Shown: positions 6,607 to 10,641 of the stretch, in pieces
Layout of the letters: the number at the start of each line of letters is the position of its first letter
Numbering within the stretch: the stretch's first letter is position 1
Assembly: GCA_946480485.1 (NCBI GenBank)
Contig: CAMLJW010000156.1
Coordinates: forward strand, 1-10,641
DNA: 10,641 nucleotides
Origin: an uncultured Streptomyces sp.
GTDB taxonomy: Bacteria > Actinomycetota > Actinomycetes > Streptomycetales > Streptomycetaceae
Reading direction: 5' to 3'
Program-made: the position numbers and the translations under genes
Notes under the pieces: generated by a model
The model's database searches: none
Seen by the model: the letters and a program-made list of their open reading frames with translations, nothing else
Told to the model about the DNA's origin: nothing

Positions 6607-6625
6607 GCGGGCATCCGATGCCCGC
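6607..6625 (+). terminator. GC hairpin, possible terminator of the catabolic operon
   Basis: GCGGGCAT (6607-6614) pairs exactly with ATGCCCGC (6618-6625) around CCG. It lies about 70 bases after the isomerase stop. There is no T-run, as is usual in such GC-rich genomes. Confidence 0.45.
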
Positions 6626-6766
6626 GGTGTAGCTGTGGCCCGGCACGGCGATGGGCAGATCTGGACCGGTCCGGCAGCCGTGACCAGCCCTGCCGCGGCC
6701 GGCGCGTGACCCGGATCTGCCTATCCCCTATCCAGTGGTCCACTCCACCGCTCGACCGTGAAACCC

Positions 6767-6821
6767 GGCTGGTCCTGTGCGCGCGACGCAGGACCAGCCA
6801 TCTGCCGTCTGCCCAGATGGC
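6767..6821. terminator. Two strong overlapping hairpins, probable bidirectional terminator
   Basis: GGCTGGTCCTG (6767-6777) pairs perfectly with CAGGACCAGCC (6789-6799), an 11-bp stem. Directly adjoining, GCCATCTG (6797-6804) pairs with CAGATGGC (6814-6821), an 8-bp stem. The two stems share bases 6797-6799, so they compete at the junction. They lie 53 bases beyond the stop of the minus-strand immunity gene and are also downstream of the plus-strand operon, which suits termination from either side. Confidence 0.55.
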
Positions 6822-6873
6822 GGCGACGCGCGGGCTTGCTCCCGGCCTGCGCGGGCAGTTCGTCCCGGGAGGG

Positions 6874-7569
6874 TTACTCGGGGTTTCCCGCAGGTGGGGG
6901 CCCGTAGCCGGGGCGAAGGAACGAGAGCCGGTCGGCGATGAGAGCGAGCCAGCCGCTCGGGCTGTACGGCGCCAGTGGGTCGACCTCCATACCCAGCTCG
7001 GCGACGGCCAGGGCGTAGTCGGAGTCCTCCAGGTCGAGGGCGAGCAGCTCGTGCAGTTCCCCGACGAGGCGGGCCACACACTGCGGGTCGGTGGAGGCCC
7101 GGTAGTCCTCGACAGCCGCGTCGTGGTCGTCGAACTCGTCCGGCATGTCCTGCGAGAACCAGCCTCCCAGGAACTGGGCGAGCTCGGGGAAGCGGGCTTG
7201 CCACTCCCAGTGGGTGGCGGGGGAGGCCGGGGACGGGACCTTGCCCTCTTCGATGCTGCGCTTGATGTGGTCGGCGAGGCAGAACAGCCACCCCTGGACG
7301 TCCGACTCGGGCAGGCCGACATCGGGAATGCCGTAGAACTCGCCGAGGCGTAGCCGGAGTCGGCCGGGTGGGTTGCGTGCGTACTCGCGAAGCTGCTGCT
7401 CGGCGACGGCCGGCGCCCAGGGGCGGGTGTGCCAGGTGTGGCGCAAGTAGGCGGTCAGGGCCTGGCTGGGCTTATCCGGGGTGTCGTCGGCCGGTTGTCC
7501 GGCGTAGGCACGGATCACCTGGTCCAGTTCGCCGTAGCGGCGGTCGTGTTCGAGGGGGCTCAAGGGCAC
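6874..7569 (-). CDS. Contact-dependent growth inhibition-type immunity protein (second immunity gene)
   Basis: The product has 231 residues from GTG 7569. This start is chosen because the preceding orphan toxin frame ends TAAGG, placing AAGG 9 bases ahead, and because the family-like sequence starts at PLEHDRRYGELDQVIRAY. The N-terminal helical part (about 5-110) carries YLRHTWHTRPW and REYARNPPGRLRLRLGEFYG; the C-terminal part starts at ARFPELAQFLGGWFSQDMPDEF (125-146) and matches my memory of the CdiI_2-type immunity domain of actinobacteria. It shares RFP-x-L-x2-F-L-x5-Q-D with the immunity protein at 7936-8652. It is predicted to be a cytoplasmic, acidic protein that binds and neutralises an RNase A-like toxin. 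It lies 11 bases after the truncated toxin, its likely original partner. An in-frame extension to 7836 has no family features and overlaps the toxin fragment. Confidence 0.85.
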   Translation of the reverse strand: MPLSPLEHDRRYGELDQVIRAYAGQPADDTPDKPSQALTAYLRHTWHTRPWAPAVAEQQLREYARNPPGRLRLRLGEFYGIPDVGLPESDVQGWLFCLADHIKRSIEEGKVPSPASPATHWEWQARFPELAQFLGGWFSQDMPDEFDDHDAAVEDYRASTDPQCVARLVGELHELLALDLEDSDYALAVAELGMEVDPLAPYSPSGWLALIADRLSFLRPGYGPPPAGNPE

Positions 7570-7580
7570 GGGATCGGGCC

Positions 7581-7880
7581 TTACAGGTAGAGGGGAAACG
7601 TGGCGTGAACGACGAAGCCGTGTGGACGGGACGCGTCCCGCTTCAGGATCACGCGTGCTGCCCGTACGTCGACGGGCTCCCGTCCGGCCAGCAACATCGC
7701 CTGCAGCAGCACCCGGCCGACCGGTTCGGGCCGTGAGGGCCAGCTCGCCTCGATGGTCAGGCGCCGCCGCGTGGACAGGGCAAGCCAGCGGTGAATGAAC
7801 TGCTCGTTGGCCGTAACGACCTGTTGAGTGGCCCACTGGGCGGTCTCATGGTCGGGGTAGGTCGAGGTGTGGGTACGCAT
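7581..7880 (-). pseudogene. Orphan RNase A-like toxin domain, N-terminally truncated
   Basis: A 99-residue frame from ATG 7880 (GGAG 7 bases upstream) to TAA 7581. Its start THTSTYPDHETAQ (3-15) matches AASTFKDMADAQ (459-470) of the intact toxin at 8669-10369, and the match runs without gaps for about 23 residues, with the hydrophobic WL/YL pair in register. The end, VDVRAARVILKRD (70-82) then PHGFVVHATFP (86-96), matches the last strands of the bacterial RNase A-like (CdiA-CT) domain. The region with the catalytic histidine and arginine (HVG motif) is missing, and at the end the usual T-x-Y reads A-x-F. It is therefore probably an inactive remnant or a toxin tip kept for recombination. The frame stays open upstream to 8024 inside the first immunity gene, but that part is arginine-rich and unlike the family. 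A new role as a small regulator is possible. Confidence 0.75.
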
Positions 7881-7935
7881 GGTGTGGCTCCAGATGGTTC
7901 CGAGCGAGACCTGGGCCGGACTGTTCCGACGGCGC

Positions 7936-8652
7936 CTACGCCGAGATCCAGTTCGGCGGATGTTGCTCGCGCATGTGCGCGGTGAAGGTCTCGACGATGA
8001 AAGGAAGCCAGTCGGACCAGGCAAGAGTTCCCGATCCCAGGCCGCTTTCGTCCTCGAAGAATCGCCGCAGCGATTCTTCGTCGTGAAAAATGGTCAATGC
8101 TTCCGTGCACTCCGCTACGACAGGAGGAAGGCGCCACAGGCAGATGGGATGACAGTGCTCGATGAAGAGCTGCAGACCGTCGGCCTCGGTCATCTCGTCT
8201 TCGGTGGCCATGCCGTCCTGGCCGTAGTAATTCAAAAGAAATTCACTGAGCTGTGGGAAACGGCGCCCAAGTTCACGACTCGTTGGGGTCGCCCCTGAAA
8301 GCTTGGTCACGAAGCTGGATTTCCAGGATTCCGTGTGTGCCGCAATGGCCCGCAGCACCGTCCACGGTTCGTCCGTCGCCCAGCTGGCCACCAGCCTGCG
8401 CAGGTCCGCGGGGACGACCGCACCGCTGTGAGCGCCCGGATCGAGGGCGTCGGCGATCAGGCGTACCTCCGCGGCCACCTCATAGAGGTTTCTTCCGCCC
8501 CTTTCTCCCGCCAGCCACAAGGATCGCAGCACGGGCTCCAGGACAGTATCGCGCTCCTCCGGGCGGTCGGGCATGCGGCCGCCGCGGAACACCGAAAGCA
8601 GCACCCGCACACCCTCGAAGCGGAAGTGGTTGACCGTGTCCTCGCTGAGCAT
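7936..8652 (-). CDS. Immunity protein of the RNase A-like toxin (CdiI_2-like C-terminus)
   Basis: The product has 238 residues from ATG 8652. It starts 16 bases after the toxin stop, with a GAGGAG touching that stop and AAGG closer to the start, so it is translated from the same message. Residues 1-125 are mostly helical and not recognised. From 131 the sequence RFPQLSEFLLNYYGQD matches the immunity domain also seen in the gene at 6874-7569. The end is rich in acidic residues and aromatics (FHDEESLRRFFEDESG, LAWSDWLPF), fitting an inhibitor of a basic RNase. Position directly behind the toxin makes it the likely cognate immunity protein, binding the RNase A-like domain in the cytoplasm of the producer. 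Its N-terminal half differs strongly from the second immunity protein, so cross-protection is not expected. No signal peptide or membrane segment is seen. Confidence 0.83.
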   Translation of the reverse strand: MLSEDTVNHFRFEGVRVLLSVFRGGRMPDRPEERDTVLEPVLRSLWLAGERGGRNLYEVAAEVRLIADALDPGAHSGAVVPADLRRLVASWATDEPWTVLRAIAAHTESWKSSFVTKLSGATPTSRELGRRFPQLSEFLLNYYGQDGMATEDEMTEADGLQLFIEHCHPICLWRLPPVVAECTEALTIFHDEESLRRFFEDESGLGSGTLAWSDWLPFIVETFTAHMREQHPPNWISA

Positions 8653-8668
8653 GGTGCCTTGCCGCTCC

Positions 8669-10369
8669 TCAGTTCTTCGTGGGCGTGGAGGTGATTAGCG
8701 TAAACGGAGGGTCCAGATTTGTGTTGGGATCGGGGTCGGGCTTCACCCGGATCTGTACGCCGTGAGATTCGGCGACGTGCGGAGGCAGACCCGTCTGCAG
8801 GCTCTGCAGGTAATCCGCCTTGGAGATACTGCTGCCCGTCACCGGACCATTGGGGTCATGGTAGGTGAAGGTCTTGTTCGGAGGCTGGTACGGAGGGCCG
8901 CTGACCAGGTAATCCCTGATCTCGTCCTGCTTCTCGTCGATGCAAAGCTGTGTGTACTTCTGTGCGTCGGCCATGTCCTTGAAGGTGGACGCGGCGGGAA
9001 TGTTGCTCTGATCCCGCAGGCGCTGGACGAGTTGGGCGTCCGTTTTACCGACGTGCTTGTCGACACCGTGCGAGTTCTCGATGTACTCCTGACCCGCCAG
9101 GTCGATCGGGTATCTGTGGTTTCCGGCCGAGTCGTTGGGCACGGTCCACTGGTGTTCCTTCTTGAAGTCGTTGAGTGCCCGCGTCCCGAAGGCCTCCGAG
9201 CGGGCCTCCTCCGCGTGGTAGGTGGGGGCGCTGAGCCTCGCTTCCTCCAAGTCGGGTTTGAGCGCCCTTAGCTGAGGCGTCAGTCCATTGACTCGGGCGT
9301 TGTACGCCTCGACCACCGCATTCAGGGCCACGGTGTCGATATTGAGGGTGATCTCGACGCTGAGCTCCGCGGCACCTGTGGCGAGTCCTTTGATGAAGCG
9401 GCCTACGGCCTTGGCGCCCTCCTTGGCGTCTCGCACGTCGAGGCCATCACTGAGGTCAATCTTTCCGACTGCTTCGCGCACGGCCTTCATATAGATGTCC
9501 CAAACCTTGCCGTTCAGGTCGACGGTGGCCTCGGCGAAGTCGTAGAGCAGATCGCTGACCTTGCGCGCCGTGTCGAAAAGCACCGTCATGACCGGATGGT
9601 TCGCGGTCTGGTTGGATGCCTTGTCGTGCTTCCATTTGTAGGTGCCGTTGTTCTTGCCCCAGGCCGTCGTTCCCCATAAGGAGCTGCAGAAGTGGCGCAT
9701 CGCGTCGTGCCACTCACTATTGCTCTGCTGCGTGATGCCACTCACCAGGTCGGTAAGGGTGCTCTCGGTCATGGAAAGGGTGATCGTCATGTCAGTCCAG
9801 GACTTGGACAGTTCGTTGAGATAGTGCTGCTGCGGATACGGGTACACCTCGGCCACCTTGCCCCAGCGAAAGGCGTGTTCCAACAGTGGCCGGATAATGT
9901 GCCAGACGACGTTTGGGATGTGCTCCAGCAGCGATCGGACGAAATCGTCGCCGCCGTCGTCGTCGCCCCACTTCAGGTCAGGGACCGTGCCGTATTTGGG
10001 GGCCTTGTCGACGACATGGGGCGGCGGCTGGACCTGGGGCCTGGTCTTGCCGGAGGGGTCGTTGGCGGCCTCGGCCTTCGAGTAGTTGTTGGCGGTGCTG
10101 GCGAAGCCGACGGCAGCGCCGCCGATACTCTCCACGGACCTGGCCCACACTTCCAGGTAGAGGTTGCCGGTCTCGACGTATGCCTTGGCGAAGTCCTGCG
10201 CGGCGGTGCCGTAGCCGCCCGCATCCGGGTACTTCTGCAACTCGGTGAGCAGGTTCCTGGCGGCTTTGTCGAACGTCGTCTGGTTTCCGGCGAAGCCACC
10301 CGCGACGTGGTGCAAGTTGGAGGGCTTGACGTCGATGGTGCCGCCCTGGCCCGGAGGAGGCGTTGCCAT
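8669..10369 (-). CDS. Polymorphic toxin: WXG100-like N-terminus with C-terminal RNase A-like domain
   Basis: The product has 566 residues from ATG 10369, overlapping the WXG100 gene's stop as TGATG. Residues 1-105 form a helical hairpin-like region (TTFDKAARNLL, YLEVWARSVESIGG, ANNYSKAEAAND) typical of ESX-type effectors. A proline/aspartate-rich linker (about 108-145) and long helical segments (145-405) follow. The last 140 residues hold the bacterial RNase A-like domain of CdiA-CT toxins: DKHVGKTDAQL with H439, R450 eleven residues later, AASTFKDMADAQ (459-470), DYLVSG (486-491) and the final strand LITSTP (558-563). In the Yersinia kristensenii toxin, as I recall, His, Arg, Thr and Tyr are catalytic with H-to-R spacing 11; here the last pair reads T560-x-T562, so tyrosine is replaced. 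L231 is TTA (9677-9679), making translation likely bldA-dependent. No signal peptide is seen; type VII export with the WXG100 partner is inferred. Target: RNA in rival cells. Confidence 0.88.
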   Translation of the reverse strand: MATPPPGQGGTIDVKPSNLHHVAGGFAGNQTTFDKAARNLLTELQKYPDAGGYGTAAQDFAKAYVETGNLYLEVWARSVESIGGAAVGFASTANNYSKAEAANDPSGKTRPQVQPPPHVVDKAPKYGTVPDLKWGDDDGGDDFVRSLLEHIPNVVWHIIRPLLEHAFRWGKVAEVYPYPQQHYLNELSKSWTDMTITLSMTESTLTDLVSGITQQSNSEWHDAMRHFCSSLWGTTAWGKNNGTYKWKHDKASNQTANHPVMTVLFDTARKVSDLLYDFAEATVDLNGKVWDIYMKAVREAVGKIDLSDGLDVRDAKEGAKAVGRFIKGLATGAAELSVEITLNIDTVALNAVVEAYNARVNGLTPQLRALKPDLEEARLSAPTYHAEEARSEAFGTRALNDFKKEHQWTVPNDSAGNHRYPIDLAGQEYIENSHGVDKHVGKTDAQLVQRLRDQSNIPAASTFKDMADAQKYTQLCIDEKQDEIRDYLVSGPPYQPPNKTFTYHDPNGPVTGSSISKADYLQSLQTGLPPHVAESHGVQIRVKPDPDPNTNLDPPFTLITSTPTKN

Positions 10370-10641
10370 CAGGCCGCCCCCCAACCGCGCAAGACAGCCT
10401 GGTGCGCGATCGAGTAGTTGACGTGTCCGGTGGTGACGATTTCGTGCAGCCACTTCTGGGCGGCCTGGAGATCCTGGGCCGAGCGGTCCCACTCGTCGAG
10501 CTTGTCGACGAAGACCTCGCGGGTCTCGCCCTCCCAGGACAGTACGACCGGTACGACGCGGTCGTAGAGGTCGTCCAGCTTGCCGTTGAGCTTCTTGAGG
10601 ATGTCCTCCAACTCGGCGGCGAGTTCGTGAAGGGTGGTGAA
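10369..10641 (-). CDS. WXG100 (ESAT-6-like) family protein, 5' end outside window
   Basis: The minus-strand frame is open from the window edge to TGA 10369-10371, giving 90 visible residues without a credible start, so a few residues are missing. Two amphipathic helices flank a W-E-G turn (SWEGETREVF, W36-G38 of the visible part), the hallmark of WXG100 proteins, whose usual length is about 100. These small helical-hairpin proteins dimerise and are exported by ESX/type VII systems, often as partners of the toxin encoded next to them. The stop overlaps the toxin ATG by one base, so the two are translationally coupled and probably made in equal amounts. The C-terminal tail (HVNYSIAHQAVLRGWGAA) is not recognised. 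No secretion machinery gene is visible in the window. Confidence 0.85.
   Translation of the reverse strand, partial: FTTLHELAAELEDILKKLNGKLDDLYDRVVPVVLSWEGETREVFVDKLDEWDRSAQDLQAAQKWLHEIVTTGHVNYSIAHQAVLRGWGAA

Larger units (their letters stand above)
6537..6873. other. Non-coding region between convergent units, rich in repeats and hairpins
   Basis: This 337-base gap holds the GGGGC repeat, a short GC hairpin, a GGACCGGTCC palindrome (6663-6672) and two strong overlapping hairpins (6767-6821). Open frames crossing it lack family features and look like GC-driven shadows. No tRNA or insertion-sequence end was recognised. Termination from both sides is the simplest reading. Confidence 0.6.

Noticed and set aside
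6289..7353. Plus-strand open frame (354 codons) spanning the isomerase end, the hairpin gap and the immunity gene
   Set aside because: It crosses strong hairpins and a G-repeat, has low-complexity composition, and opposes a recognised immunity protein.
7570..7836. N-terminal extension of the second immunity protein to an ATG at 7836
   Set aside because: The added 89 residues have no family features and overlap the orphan toxin frame; GTG 7569 sits after TAAGG at the toxin stop.
7881..8024. Upstream extension of the orphan toxin frame into the first immunity gene
   Set aside because: This part is arginine/serine-rich, lacks the HVG catalytic segment, and lies within a recognised immunity gene in another frame.
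10370..10492. Toxin start at 10492 instead of 10369
   Set aside because: The added 41 residues overlap the WXG100 gene and are unlike an ESX-type N-terminus; the ATG at 10369 is coupled to the WXG100 stop.
1..10641. CRISPR arrays, tRNA or rRNA genes, insertion sequences
   Set aside because: No regularly spaced repeats, cloverleaf-like segment, rRNA-like stretch or transposase motif was recognised by eye; a covariance or transposase profile search was not possible.

Overview
The window looks like actinobacterial chromosomal DNA, most likely Streptomyces. It is very GC-rich, with third positions almost always G or C. GTG starts are common, ribosome sites are GGAGG-like, genes overlap by 1-4 bases, and the single TTA codon found stands out as rare. 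The genus call is an inference from style and protein families; no rRNA or marker gene is present.

Layout. (1) 1-381, plus strand: the end of an ABC exporter ATPase, cut by the window edge. (2) 546-938, plus: a small secreted four-cysteine protein resembling spore-associated protein A. (3) 974-6536: a sugar or cyclitol catabolic locus. A minus-strand sugar phosphate isomerase/epimerase-like TIM barrel and a minus-strand LacI-family repressor lie opposite a plus-strand operon of three genes joined by two 4-base stop/start overlaps. The operon encodes a Gfo/Idh/MocA dehydrogenase, a DUF993 (DHDPS-like) aldolase-fold protein and a second isomerase/epimerase TIM barrel. An AAGCGCTT palindrome, typical of LacI-family operators, lies in the divergent promoter region. 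(4) 6537-6873: a non-coding stretch of G-rich repeats and strong hairpins between convergent transcription units. (5) 6874-10641, minus strand: a polymorphic toxin-immunity locus.

The toxin locus, in transcription order, is: a WXG100 (ESAT-6-like) protein, cut at the window edge; a 566-residue toxin with a WXG100-like N-terminus and a C-terminal RNase A-like (CdiA-CT type) domain; an immunity protein; a second, N-terminally truncated RNase A-like domain of 99 residues; and a second immunity protein. The two immunity proteins share the motif RFP-x-L-x2-F-L-x5-Q-D. The truncated toxin aligns without gaps to the middle of the intact toxin domain. This is the arrangement of a displaced or orphan toxin-immunity module kept behind an active one. 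The WXG100 partner points to type VII (ESX) export rather than a CdiB route.

Working model for the catabolic genes (inference): the dehydrogenase oxidises a ring hydroxyl of a sugar, glycoside or cyclitol, the TIM-barrel proteins isomerise, eliminate or hydrate the keto intermediate, and the DUF993 protein cleaves it by a Schiff-base retro-aldol step, with LacI repression relieved by the substrate or an intermediate. The substrate cannot be read from the sequence.
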